Assembly (NCBI GenBank): GCA_947359465.1 | Contig: OX375881.1 | Span: 32,095,742-32,159,741 of the forward strand | Direction of reading: 5' to 3' | DNA length: 64,000 bases | From: Metellina segmentata | Taxonomy: Eukaryota; Arthropoda; Arachnida; Araneae; Tetragnathidae | In this document: one piece after another, positions 27,931 to 38,914 of the stretch | Position numbering within the stretch: position 1 is the first letter of the stretch | Layout of the letters: every line of letters starts with the position of its first letter | Program-made: the position numbers and the translations under genes | The notes under the pieces: generated by a model | Database searches by the model: none | Seen by the model: only the letters and a program-made list of their open reading frames with translations | What the model was told of the DNA's origin: nothing

Positions 27931-27966
27931 TCCTTCTTAGTGCGTCGATTTTTTTGTTATAGAGTG
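27931..27966. repeat. Right terminal inverted repeat of element A
   Basis: Reads TCCTTCTTAGTGCGTCGA, then seven T, then GTTATAGAGTG immediately before the TA duplication. It is the mirror image of the left end. The block CTTCTTAGT occurs twice in tandem just inside (27,921-27,939). Confidence 0.9.
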
Positions 27967-27968
27967 TA

Positions 27969-29760
27969 TATATATATACGTCTCACTTTGGAATACTTTC
28001 GGCTTGACTGTATTTTCATTTGACTTTATATTAAATTTTTGTAACTGTAAAGAGACTTTATGGACACCCTATATAACAAACACATTAGTTTCTTGTTATG
28101 ATTTTATCTTCCTTGGTATATATCACTGGATACTGAAAATTATTTTTTGTTAAAACTGTAAAAAAATCTGAGCAGCAATTTTGTTACAAACAGATTTTGA
28201 AATTGAAAATATTTTTTAGGAGGTTGATATATTTTTTAATGATTTTAATTCAGAATGTTTTCTGCTTCAGGTGAAGTGTAACTGTGTTCGAGTTTTTTCC
28301 TCCAAGTTTAGATCATACAATATTTATTCTCGTGTGTAATTGGACATTTTATGAAAACAATAAATTAAATTATTAAGTTGTTTAAATGTACATAAAACCA
28401 TGTACTATCTTTCAAATATATGGATCTGTAAATAGTTAAAACAATTATTAGTTACACATTTACTATTTTTAAGGAATTAGAAAATACCACATATAAGGAC
28501 AAAAATATCATGGTACGTTTTATTATATACGTGTATCGCACACAATTTATGAAAGCATAAAAATAAATAAATTCATAAAAATAAAAACTTATACAACTTC
28601 AACTAGAATAACTTTGCAGAAGAAATATAAATTCTGTAAAAGTTCTTTTTAAGTCACTACGTTATTTTGACAAAAATTCTAAGTTTTCAAATAGTTAATT
28701 AACTAGAAAAACATCGTAACCCGACACACGTTTCAACATCCTTTGGAACAGCAGTTTCAAATTCTTGGCAAATACACACAAAGGTACAAAAATTGCTGTC
28801 TACATTGCTCAAGGGTTGCAACCTATCAATGCAAAAGTTTAATTTAGTAATATTTTTATACGAATTTTATTTAATCACGAAGGGAGTAACTAGACGTCAC
28901 TTTTTCAACCTGCCGACAAAAACCGAAGGTGCTTCAATTTACCCACTTAAGCCTAACCAATTAAACAAATTGAACTGTAAGTACACCATTTTTTATTTAA
29001 AAATAATTAGAGTCGTATGTATCAGAACAAGAAAAACCGATTCGCCCTGGTGAAAAAGTGGCAATCCTTTTAATTGAGAGAATAAAAAGATTTTAAACGA
29101 ATCAAAATCGTTACCGCTCGTGTTTCATCCTTGTTAAAACATCCGCTTGAAAAAGAAGCCGCTTTAATTTGCTGAATTCCTCCTGACTAATTCCGTGATG
29201 AAAAAAAAAAAAGCTGATTCGTTAACCTTTTCATAATTTTCTTTAAAAAGAGAAACGGATTGCCTGACACTATTGTTTTTTTGCAGACGATTACTGCCTT
29301 TCCCTACTCCACCCCGCTTCATCATTTTATAAACTGAAGTGAAATGATTTCTTCGCACTCTTCCACCGACATATTCATTTTTAATTCTCCTTGAGGCGAC
29401 GACTGAATTAAGGCATCTTCGCTTCTGTACTCTGCTGAAAGGAATGCAATATTTATGAATCTCTCGCAAGCTCACGTCGAAGAACAAACACAAAGTCAAT
29501 TCGATTACGCAACTGGGGAAATTAATTTAAATGAACTCGGTATGAACAGTTCATTGCAAATCTAAAACTACACATACCCGATAACACTAAGTAACTTGCT
29601 TACCGCTCAGAATTGAAGACAAGCGCGATGCAGGATTAAACTCCATTTATTTGCTTCCAGAAAAAAATTTATTTATAAAGTAATATCTTCTGTAAAAATA
29701 TCTTCTCTGTATATATCTCTGTATCTATACACCTCTAAATATCTTCTGTAAATATATTCT
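27969..29760. other. Unique AT-rich sequence, no gene seen
   Basis: Very AT-rich with homopolymer runs. A few frames of 80-110 codons exist (28,793-29,053 plus, 29,164-29,499 minus) but show no recognisable domain. Confidence 0.55.
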
Positions 29761-29968
29761 GCCGACCAACCGGTCTATTGCTTAAGGTGTTGACCTCTGG
29801 ACCGAAAGGTTCCTGATTCGAATCCGGGGTCAGGGCATGGATGTAAATTGTGCTGTCTTTTGTTAGGGGCAATGATGGTCTTCCCACTGGGTGCTCCTTC
29901 ACAAGTGGCCATCACTTCCGGCATTGTAGTGTCCAATGATTAAGTTCATATGTGCCCGCTATTGGAAA
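29761..29968 (+). mobile_element. tRNA-derived SINE, second family
   Basis: Starts GCCGACCAACCGGTCTATTG, has an A-box-like GCTTAAGGTGTTGACC and a B-box-like GATTCGAATCC, the internal polymerase III promoter of tRNA-derived SINEs. The body after position 29,840 differs from the main SINE family of the window. Flanks AAATATATTCT (left) and AAAATCTTCT (right) look like a degenerate target-site duplication. Confidence 0.75.
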
Positions 29969-30004
29969 ATAAAATCTTCTGTAAAATAGTCTAAACGTAC
30001 TATA

Positions 30005-30250
30005 TTACATCGACAATAACTCGTCCATACTTATCAAACTTGGTGAAAGTAAAATGGTATCAATTATATTACCGCGGAATGTTTTTCTCTTCATGTTTGT
30101 TATCTCGAAGAAGTATATCGTCTTTATCAAAACTGACCAGATCGTGATGTACAACATCCCGTCATTACAACAATGACGAAATTTTGATCTCGACATCACA
30201 AAAAAATCGTCAATAACCAACTGCCAAGATATCTCGCCATTAGAAAAATA
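30005..30250. repeat. Degenerate dispersed repeat with GATCTC/AGATAT modules
   Basis: Contains modules such as TCAAAACTGACCAGATC, GATGTACAACATC and AAGATATCTCG that recur in altered form at 30,661-30,790 and 53,370-53,720. The SINE at 30,304-30,660 lies between the first two blocks. Nature unknown; possibly an old mobile element. Confidence 0.45.
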
Positions 30251-30303
30251 AACCAAATTTTAATAGAAGAGATAAATCGTCGTTAGAGGAGCACTGAACC
30301 AGG

Positions 30304-30660
30304 GTGGTAGTTAATTAACCTCGCAATAGAGCAACATAACGGGGAGTTGTCGACCGACGGTCCGAGATCAATCCCGAAGGTAAAGATTCAAGGCATTATC
30401 ATTGATTCGATTTCAAAGGAAAAGACAAAGGACAACGCCCCGTAGTTTCAAACCTCTGTCAGATCAAGAGAGAAACACGCGAGCAGGCACCACACTCTTT
30501 TAACTTCCCACCACGCCAATGTGAGAACATTTGAGGTTATGACCAATTTACAGTGCACCATCCACCACGTACACTACCGTGTTTGACTAGACCGAGTTTC
30601 GATCTCGCAAACCTCCGGTTGCTAATCCGTTGCTCATCCAAGTGGGCTAACGTGGTCTTG
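30304..30660 (-). mobile_element. tRNA-derived SINE, main family, near full length
   Basis: Reversed copy: the 3' tail (GTTAATTAACCTCGCAATAG) is at the left and the tRNA-like head at the right, where GAGTTTCGATCTCGCAAACC covers the B-box region and TTGCTCATCCAAGTGGGCTA the A-box region. The internal block CAACGCCCCGTAGTTTCAAA matches the same position in the copies at 41.7, 55.7 and 61.2 kb. Confidence 0.82.
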
Positions 30661-30790
30661 AACACTGGCCAGATTTAGATCTCGACAACGTAAACAAGTT
30701 GGCAATACTTTGATGACGAGAGATCTCTTCATTTTCAAAACTGGTAAGATCTTGATGTACGAGAAGCCTCCTCGAAATTAGAGGTTTAAT
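30661..30790. repeat. Second block of the GATCTC dispersed repeat
   Basis: AACACTGGCCAGATTTAGAT, GACGAGAGATCTCTTCA and AAACTGGTAAGATCTTGATG resemble modules at 30,005-30,250 and 53,370-53,720. It adjoins the SINE head directly. Confidence 0.45.
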
Positions 30791-31857
30791 TGAGAAATGT
30801 GCTCAAGTTGAGAGTGGTGATTCTGTCTGTCTACAACAGCAGAACAGGTTATTTCCTAGTCTGAGCGTCAGGAATGAAATCATCGCAATGAGTTGGTATT
30901 GTCTAGAGATCCTGGTGCCAGTGGATTGAGGTTGTATGACAATGTCTTATTTTCCATTGTGGTATTTTGGAATTGCTATGGTAAACCAACAGGCCAGAAA
31001 CGTGACAAATATATTTTAAACTTTTCAACATGACATAAGCCTGATATCATAAATAATACAGGTATTAATCCAGAGTGGTTAATAACACAAACCATGAAAG
31101 TGGGGGTCCATTTGTATCATTCCTGTTCTCATTATATCTCTATGCCAGTCTCTAAGATTTCCAAGATGACCCCCGCTATATGGCATCTATTGTTGCCCGA
31201 AGTGTGTCGTATAGCACTGATGGCTCTCTGATATGACGTGTGACCACCTTATGGAACATTCGGTACTATCGGGGAGGATTTACATTCACAATATTTGAAG
31301 ACTGAATAAATTTTGAAGCAGGTAGAATACTTGTAGATACTATTGTTACCAATCTTTAAGTGTTGTGCTCTAATGTTATGTCAGCACAGGTCAAACTTGC
31401 CTGAGAAGGTCCTGATAAATGCGTGATAGTTTTCTCGATTAGCCGAGATAGCTGCTTAGTGATCTAATGACTGCCAACTTTGATGACATCACAATAGTAA
31501 AATGTATCGTTGGCTGACCTTACAAGTCAAAATTGCTTAATAAGGTCCCGGTTAAGCGATTCTCAAGGCTTTCCTTAAAATTGATGAATTATTAGCAGAT
31601 ATGAACTGTTTAGTGGTCCATTGTAATCGTAGATGACGGTATAGTGAGTCATAGCAAGTATACTCATCCAAGTCAAAAAGGCACCTACTTATATCTGTAA
31701 AAAACTTTCCTACTCATATCTTACTGCAGAACCCTTGCCAAATCAAAGAGTATATCAGTGAAAGCTGAAGTCATAAAATCATGATTTAGTTACTACCTAT
31801 ATGCACAGATTATGCTGCTGAACAAAGGTGACGATCCATTATCAAACCTGAATTAAC
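30791..31857. other. Unique sequence, no gene seen
   Basis: No repeat, transposase remnant or extended reading frame recognised. Confidence 0.5.
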
Positions 31858-32050
31858 AGATCGGAGGACAACACCTCGTAATTTCGAACCACGGTCTAAA
31901 GACGAGATCAACACTTGAGCTGGAATTCCACTCTAAAATCTTCCACACCCCGGAAACGAGAGAACATATGAAGTCACGTCAGATTTAACGTCCCCAGCCC
32001 CCTTTGTACACGAAGGTCTTTAGATGGATCGAGCGAACACAAACCTGTAC
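31858..32050 (-). mobile_element. SINE fragment, main family
   Basis: Shares GGACAACACCTCGTAATTTC, ACCACGGTCTAAAGACGAG and CTTTAGATGGAT with the main SINE. The 3' tail and most of the tRNA-like head are missing. Confidence 0.75.
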
Positions 32051-32690
32051 TGAATAGTTTAGTATTGTTTAAAGACTTTGAGAAACAAGACGGTTAATGA
32101 CCTAATTGTCAAACACCCGGTATTTTTAAATATATATCAATAAGAATGGAGTATTTATTTGCTTATGCATTGAGTATTTTCGCTCTATTTGAAGTTATAT
32201 ATCAGTTTTGGGGTTATTCTAAAGCAATACCAGATTTTCAAGTGAAGTGTCTTTATGTGTGTACCGCACAACGTCCGAATGCATGGATGTATTTATTATG
32301 AAGCTTTGCATACTGTAAGAACTTGCATTCATTTAGTGACTGAATTTCATTGCTTTAGTCTGTCTATTTGTCTTCTCCTTTTATGTCGAGATAGTGAAAG
32401 TATCACATCAATTGTATTTAATAGATTTCACTACAAGATTTCACTACATTTTCAAGATGTTACATTTTTGGTATAGCGAACGCATTGTTTTAATTTCCTT
32501 TGCTTACATATTTAAGCAAATTTTATGTTAAAAACATCTGAGTAACTGCACATAAATCAACCATAATTTGGTTTTACCAGTACTGATAAAAAGCAATTAT
32601 TTTTCAAAGTATTTTCTTACGGAATTTGTTTTATCTAACACTTTAGTTTGAGCTTTACTTTTTTTTGCGAAATATAAGTAAATAGCCACT
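32051..32690. other. Unique sequence, no gene seen
   Basis: AT-rich sequence with one weak 73-codon frame (32,255-32,476) and no recognisable feature. Confidence 0.5.
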
Positions 32691-32950
32691 GCTTGACTAG
32701 CCTGGCGTTGTCCGTACCAGTTGCTTTTGTGGGGTTAATTATTTGCTATGCAAACCAAATGGGAATTCGTAGCCTATTGGATAACAGCCATAAAGGATTC
32801 CCATTTAGTTTGCGAATTTGTAGCCTATTGGATAACAGCCATAACAGAGTTTCCCTTGTAGTTGGTTTACTTCGCAAACGAAATGGGCGTAGCGTGTGAC
32901 AGTTCTTTTCGTGGGGGGTCCCATTATCCGTGGTAACGGTCAAACCAAAA
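32690..32950. repeat. Unclassified repeat with a 51-bp internal duplication
   Basis: GTAGCCTATTGGATAACAGC occurs at 32,769 and 32,820, 51 bp apart, each preceded by a CAAATGGGAATTCG- or TTTAGTTTGCGAATTT-like segment. The reverse complement of 45,030-45,080 (GGTTTGCCAAGCAAATCAAA then TGGGATTTTATAGC) resembles TTTGCTATGCAAACCAAATG then GGAATTCGTAGC here, so this is probably a dispersed family. Confidence 0.5.
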
Positions 32951-34398
32951 AATATAAATATTTAATTGATAAATTATTTATTAAAAGAAAATCAAACGTA
33001 TAAAGTATCTATTTGGTGTAAAATTTTCCGCAGATTTCTAATCCGTTAAAATTTTCTCTGTATGCTTAACGATCGCTGAAATGGCAAAAAAAAGCACTGA
33101 AGAACGCCATTGATAACTTTAATAATTTCTTTTGTTTCACTCGTATCCGTTTCACAGGAAATCAAAATGAATGAATCTCAAATCATTCCGATCTGATCGC
33201 TCCCATTCGAGACGGAAAATGAAAAAAACTTGCCATGTTTCCAAATGCTGACGTCAGTAGTAACGTGAGAGAGAAAAGTCTAAATTTTGATGCTTCTTCA
33301 TTTCCGAAAGAAGAAAGAACGGTGAAAAAACTCTTAAATTCATTTTAAAATTTTCTAGATTGAATTTTATAATTCGCCCCGACCCAAAAATTACAAAACA
33401 TTTGGACTACCTACGTGCCAGACCCCATTACTGTATGTGTCATAGATTCGTCAGGACTTTGCGGGCGGAAAACAAACACTTCCTTTTATAATAGTAGAGA
33501 TTTCCGAACATTTGAGACATAAGATATAAGTTATAAACGTTTAATTTTGCGATAGTGTAAGGTAGTAACTAGTTACATGCTACCAAATATTTCTAAAGAC
33601 TAGTGTATATATCCTAGATGTATGTGGAATGTGTACATTTTCTTCAATATTTTTCAAAAATACTTTGCACTCGTGTTTGTAGAATTCCATTGCATGAAAA
33701 TAATTCAAAATACAGCACAAAATCGTTTGAACGGATACTAATTGATATTAGAATTTATTAAAAGTATTTTAAAATTTTTGACATGGGGATTCCTTTATAA
33801 AACGGCCAAACTCATTAAAAGTTACGAAATAATCATAACTTCTTTTCATGTTTCAAATAAAATTACTTGGATTTATTGAAAGCAGCATTCAAAAGGCAAT
33901 TATTACCATCGTCCTAATTCTAATAAGGTAGAGTTTTCATTCAAAAATATATCTCAATTAAAAAAGTGTATAAAGTGTAACACGAATTCAACTAAACGGA
34001 AACTTGTGTTCGTTGGAAACGTGTAGTAGTATTTTCGGATTTTTTTTTCACTCGGAACTCTCTCTAATTTCGCATTTCAAACTTATATTCTACTTTTGGG
34101 TATAAATTGGGACCTGCCATGCAATATTTAAAAATAAATTTTAATGGTACTTTGTATGGAACTTTGTCAATACTATAAAAACATTTTTTTTTAGACTAGA
34201 ACTTAATTAGAGGATTTTGGAAGCATCAAAAATTATATGTCTTAGTGATAGGACGTTAAGATGACCTACTCTACGTGTTAAAGTTATATTGAATCAACTT
34301 ATACCTGTTAGAAGTTTGTTGAAAACATTAAATTTGTTTCAAAAATAGCTCTGTCGAATTAATCTACGTATTATTATTTGAAAATGGAAGTAGGCTAC
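32951..34398. other. Unique AT-rich sequence, no gene seen
   Basis: No repeat family, transposon remnant or convincing reading frame. Confidence 0.5.
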
Positions 34399-34484
34399 CG
34401 TTGATTTGTCTGTACTGAAGACATTTAATTTAAAACAATTATTTTGCTTAAAAATTGAATGTATTCAGTACAGACAAAGCAATG
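34399..34484 (+). ncRNA. miRNA-precursor-like hairpin (candidate)
   Basis: The arm 34,405-34,425 (starts TTTGTCTGTACTGAAGA) pairs with 34,458-34,478 (ends TTCAGTACAGACAAA) at 20 of 21 positions. Pairing extends inward by about five bases, including one G-U wobble, and outward to 34,399/34,484 with one mismatch and one wobble. The whole is about 86 nt with a loop near 22 nt, the size of an animal pre-miRNA. It could equally be a tiny inverted-repeat element. No expression evidence is available, and either strand could be transcribed. Confidence 0.35.
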
Positions 34485-34989
34485 CATCTGCGAATAAATT
34501 TAATTTTCAACAAAAAATGCATTGACTTTTAAAAAAATACTGAGCCATGAATATCTTATGATATTAACTTGTCATACTTACCTTAAAGAGGGCGAACTTT
34601 CAAAGTGTCGCATGCCTTGTGCAAGAATGTCACATGTGATATTATTCTGGTAAAACTATGAGTGTTCTAGTATTCACCGTTGATTAGTCATTTTTACGAA
34701 TAGAGTTACTTCAATTTTCTGGGAAATGGACATAAGAAGGGCTTTTCCACCAAAGAAATAGCAATATCGACTTTTGTAGTAGATACATTTTGTAGTTTTG
34801 TCATAAAACACGGGTTCGACGTATGTGAAATGTATTATAAGGATGGGTATGTATATATACATATACAATTTGTGCCCAAAGATGAAGGAATTCTAAATAT
34901 GTCGAAAAGTTGTAACAATTAATTTTCGTGACAACAAATTATTTTGATATTTTCTTCGAATAAGGGAAAAAATTATTTTGATTCACTAT
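34485..34989. other. Unique sequence, no gene seen
   Basis: AT-rich, with a short TATATACATATAC run near 34,850; otherwise nothing recognised. Confidence 0.5.
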
Positions 34990-35255
34990 CACGGGACACA
35001 GTAGACGGTTGGATGAGTGCGAATTCAAAACTTGATCCAAGATCATCGTGTATATAGGTGAGAATATACACTACGGTGCATGTTAAATCTGTCATGGCCT
35101 CAAATGCACTCACGTTGGTGTGATGTATAAGTTTTGAGAGAGTGTGTGTGTGTGTGGGGGGGGTGCATATTCAGGTGTCCTCGTATCTTTCCCTACATGA
35201 TTGACCCCTTACCATCACAAATTGCCCGGGCCCCAGCCCGACGTTAATTCAGCTC
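34990..35255 (+). mobile_element. SINE copy, main family, degraded head
   Basis: Plus orientation: GGTTGGATGAGTGCGAATTC is the decayed tRNA-like head, followed by TTAAATCTGTCATGGCCTC, the body and CCCGACGTTAATTCAGC at the 3' end. It carries a GT-rich/G-run expansion at 35,142-35,163. It shares an unusual segment (GAGAATATACACTACGGTGC) with the next copy. Confidence 0.75.
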
Positions 35256-35394
35256 CCTATCTGGTTACTACCACTTTTGTAAACTACATGTAACCAGTTC
35301 CACCCTATAAAAGACAGGAAATGCTTTAGTAAATAATAAAATATTCTCCTGAGCAACTCAACAGAATTTCTTGATCGACTCAAAAATAATCTGG

Positions 35395-35665
35395 ATGTGT
35401 TGGAGTTCAATACTCGATACAAGACCATAGTGTATATGGTCAGAATATACACGACGACGCATGTTAAATCTGTCGTGGCCTCAAATTTCTTCACGTTGGC
35501 GCGGTGTGAAAGCGTGAAGAGTGAGCTGCCAGCTTGGGTATCACCTCGTCATCTGACTGTTCTTCAAAATTATGAGGTGTTATCCTCGTATCTTTCACTT
35601 CAGGATTTACCACTTACCATCACCAAAAGCAAGTTGCTGCAGTCCGACGTTAATTCAACTACCCA
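35395..35665 (+). mobile_element. SINE copy, main family
   Basis: Plus orientation, with TTAAATCTGTCGTGGCCTC, ACCTCGTCATCTGACTGTTC and TCCGACGTTAATTCAACTAC in order. The segment GTCAGAATATACACGACGAC is shared only with the copy 400 bp upstream, so the two are a local duplication or the same subfamily. Confidence 0.78.
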
Positions 35666-36529
35666 CTCGATAAAAGTCGGGCACTGCTACAAAAAAATAA
35701 TTTAGTATTCTCCTCTACAACTCTACTAAATTTTTTGGTGTAGTCAAACATATATGCGTAAAAACATAATTCAAACACTTATTCGCTGAAAACTATTTCA
35801 GTCGTTAACACATATTCTAAGCACATAATAGAAGAATTTTGAAAACGGATTGCCCCCCTCCTTATCCATATATATTTAAAATTTCACAATGCCCGCGACA
35901 GTTTTGTGCTAAAGCTACGCTTTTATTATTATTTGCCCTACTTCAAAAATTCTGATCAGAGACAAATAGTACACGCCCTCCATAATCCAGAATTTAGACA
36001 TTCCCGAAGATACCCCTCAAAGAGAATTTTTCCATAAATTCCGGAGAAGAAAAACTCCTTTCATCAGGTGTGTATTTCAGTTTAAATTCGGAAATCCAGA
36101 CAAATGGGAATGCATTTTCCTCACAGGATAAAAATCTAGTAGCAGCAAAGAAAATTTCATCTCGAGAAATAGAAGGATTTCGCGTCTGTCACTTTTCGTT
36201 TGTATGCAATTTGCCATTTGAAATCTAAATGTCAGAAAAAAAACGCAGCGAACAAATTTCAATTTTCGAGTTTTATGCTTTTGTTTCGGGCTTTGAAGCT
36301 TCTCTTGGATTGCACATTTCCGATTGTTTTGTTTTCGAACTTACTCAAATTCGGCTTTGATAGAAGTTTCGAAAGTTGATAGATATGTATCGGATTAAAA
36401 ACTTGTCGCAATGGTACGTTAGTAAGGTTCTTTTTTAGCATGGGGGAAATATGGCGTAAAGGTCAAGTTGCACCAAAAGTAAATAGGTAGGTCAAGTAAA
36501 TAGATAGATACTTGAATTAATTTCCCACT
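35666..36529. other. Unique sequence, no gene seen
   Basis: No domain-bearing frame or repeat family recognised. Confidence 0.5.
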
Positions 36530-36640
36530 AGAGCAATAGGCTATTGGCAACGGTAGGGGATCAGTCACTGAGCCAAAGATACGAGGCCAACACCTGAGCT
36601 GGCACCCCTCTGAACTTTCGCTTGAGTGTAATCCCATCAC
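36530..36640 (-). mobile_element. SINE fragment, main family
   Basis: AGAGCAATAGGCTATTGGCA, GATCAGTCACTGAGCC and CAACACCTGAGCTGGCACCC match the reversed 3' half of the main SINE. Head absent. Confidence 0.65.
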
Positions 36641-37168
36641 TAAAAGTTGACATGTATTTGGCGCAGCATGTTGAAATATGGCCATAAAACTCAACACGGC
36701 ATAAAACTCAAGTTTACGGCATAATAATAATAAGTTTACGGCATAAAACTCAACTCAACCAACATCTAAACTACTCTACACCAATTTATGGTTATGTGAA
36801 TTGGGTTTTAATGGCGCAAAGCCAATACTTACGCAAGACAGACAGGATCAAGATCAACATACAATGACAATTTTAAGCAGAAGAGTTAAGTACACACTTA
36901 TGGAGGAATCGGACCTGTCAACAGCAAGGAATGGACATCTGTGGCCACGGCAAATTTAACGTTCACCAGCTCAAAATTAACGTTATCACGGCAAATTTAA
37001 CGTTCACAACAATGTGTGGTTGGATTGATTTACAAACGAGTAACTCTCCAGTTTTTAAGCCATGACTTTACCAACTGGCCTTTCTCAGTACTTGACGAAG
37101 TACAGAGAAAAAAGCTCAGGGTGGAATCAAACCTACGCTCGCAGTTTGGTAGCACTTGCTGAACTTTC
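36641..37168. repeat. Short local direct repeats
   Basis: CGGCATAAAACTCAA-type units repeat at about 36,679-36,755, and CACGGCAAATTTAACGTTCA occurs at 36,946 and 36,987 (41 bp apart). No gene seen. Confidence 0.5.
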
Positions 37169-37171
37169 TAA

Positions 37172-37560
37172 GGCCCGGTGCACACATCCGGTTTTTAAAC
37201 GTGCGGCGCCGCTGCGGCACCGAAGCCCAACTGTGCACATAACCGTGAAATGGCACAAGTACTCATTTCACGCCATTTGTGATAAATATTCTATGGAAGA
37301 AAACCTGTTTATTTCGCTTAATTGGTGTACAAAAATGTATATTTTGAAACAAAATGGACGTTACTGGATACAACCATTTATTAATTATTATTTATATTCC
37401 ATTTTTTGTGAAAACAAGGCACTTCAGAACGGAGACTCATGTGCGGCGCCGTGGGGAACTGCGGTACGAATTGCACGCAAGTTGGACGTGCGTCGCCGCT
37501 GCGGTGCCGGAGGCATGTGTCTCCATTGGATCTAATGTATCTCAGACCGCACTTGCGTTG
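37172..37560 (-). mobile_element. Harbinger-like MITE, truncated at its right end
   Basis: Begins GGCCCGGTGCACACATCCGG directly after TAA (37,169-37,171) and runs through GTGCGGCGCCGCTGCGGCAC, an AT-rich middle and CTCAGACCGCACTTGCG. The last 45 bp or so, containing the other inverted terminus, are missing. It is inverted relative to the copies at 38,482 and 61,790. It contains no transposase and reading frames through it are incidental. Confidence 0.85.
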
Positions 37561-38386
37561 AATACGACAGATTATCTTCGAAAACAGAAAATCCTTCCTG
37601 CCACGCTTTTGATTCACCCAATTATACTTTTAACAATTCAGTTTTACGAAAATTGTTGAAAGCAGTGCCCTTTGAAATCTACCAATTCTAACAAAAGGGA
37701 TTCGAAATTTATCTGCTGTCCGCAAAATCGAAAATCTATGCGACAAGTAATAATAAACAATACATCAAAATACCAGATTTATCGAAACACTATGTAATGA
37801 GTCCTTACTATAATTGAAGATAAAAATTAAAAATATTTAAACACCTATTTATTGTTCACAATCGAATTCATATGGAAGAATTACTCTCTACTCTCACAAG
37901 TGGTACAAAAATAAATTTCAGCATTAAAGACAAGATTTCCAATGTTAAAGAGGATGTAGTAAATAGGATCTTAACACTCCCGTAGAAAGTGCACGAATAA
38001 AATCGGTTTTAAAGGACTCTAAAGTCAGTGGAATTTAAAAGCACTTTCCGTAGTTGAAGGATTAACCCCTTGAACGTCACAAGATTTCGGATTTGTAGAG
38101 TATTGATTCTCCTCCACAGCAAACCTAATGACTAAATAATCACGTCTATTTGCTGAAAGAAACAGAGGAATTATTGCATTGGTCACAAGGGACAAGTTTG
38201 TTAAACGCAGGATGATGAAAGGATATATGCTTGTTAACATCTCAGAAGGTTAAATTATACGTAAAAAATGTATACATATATTATCCTTTCATTATGTTTC
38301 TTGTTATCGGGTGTTTAACTTAATGGGGTAGTCATTGGTTAAAAATGTCAAATCATATGACTAAATAACTAAGAATTGTTTGAAGG
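37561..38386. other. Unique sequence, no gene seen
   Basis: AT-rich, nothing recognised. Confidence 0.5.
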
Positions 38387-38430
38387 GTTTTGACCAATAT
38401 AATCCTGGAAAACATTATATTGGTCAAAAC
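38387..38430. repeat. Perfect 17-bp inverted repeat (hairpin)
   Basis: GTTTTGACCAATATAAT at 38,387-38,403 is the exact reverse complement of 38,414-38,430, separated by the 10-base loop CCTGGAAAAC. It lies 50 bp left of a MITE. Function unknown. Confidence 0.75.
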
Positions 38431-38481
38431 TGGTAGAAAGATTGAAGGTCGTAGAACAAATTTATGCTTGTTATTACCTTA

Positions 38482-38911
38482 GGCCCGGTGCACACATCCG
38501 GTTTTTCAACGTGCGGCGCCGCTGCCGCAACGAAAGTGCGGTCTGAGATACATTAGATCCAATGGTGCACACATGCCTCTGGCGCCGCTGCGGCGACGCA
38601 CGTCCAACTTGCGTGTAATTTGTACCGCAGTTCCCAACGGCGCAACTCCATTCTGAAGTACTTTGTTTTCATAAATAAATGGAATATAAATAATAATTAA
38701 TAAATGCTTGTATCCAGTAACGCATATTTTGCTTCAAAATATACTATTTTGTACACCAATTAAGCGAAATAAACACGTTTTCTTCGATAGAATATTTATC
38801 GCAAATGCCGCGAAATGAGTACTTGCGTCATTTCAAGGCTATATGTGCATAGTTGGGTTTCGGTGCCGCAGCGGCGCCGCACGTTGAAAAACAGGGTGTG
38901 TGCACCGGGCC
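38482..38911 (+). mobile_element. Harbinger-like MITE, complete, 430 bp
   Basis: Flanked by TTA on both sides (38,479-38,481 and 38,912-38,914), the 3-bp duplication used by PIF/Harbinger elements. Both ends read inward GGCCCGGTGCACACA and then TTTTTCAACGTGCGGCGCCG; the inverted termini are about 44 bp with two or three mismatches. The GC- and CpG-rich ends enclose an AT-rich core without coding capacity. The terminal motif recurs inside as GGTGCACACATGCCTC near 38,563. Confidence 0.9.
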
Positions 38912-38914
38912 TTA

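Larger units (their letters stand above)
26562..27966 (-). mobile_element. Tc1-like DNA transposon, complete ends, inactive (element A)
   Basis: A 1,405-bp element bounded by TA dinucleotides (26,560-26,561 and 27,967-27,968), the target-site duplication of Tc1/mariner elements. The terminal inverted repeats both begin CACTCTATAAC and continue with an A-run, TCGACGCAC and AAGAAGG. The transposase lies on the minus strand and is broken by stops. Its length and structure are normal for the family. A second copy of the same family begins at 63,436. Confidence 0.93.
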
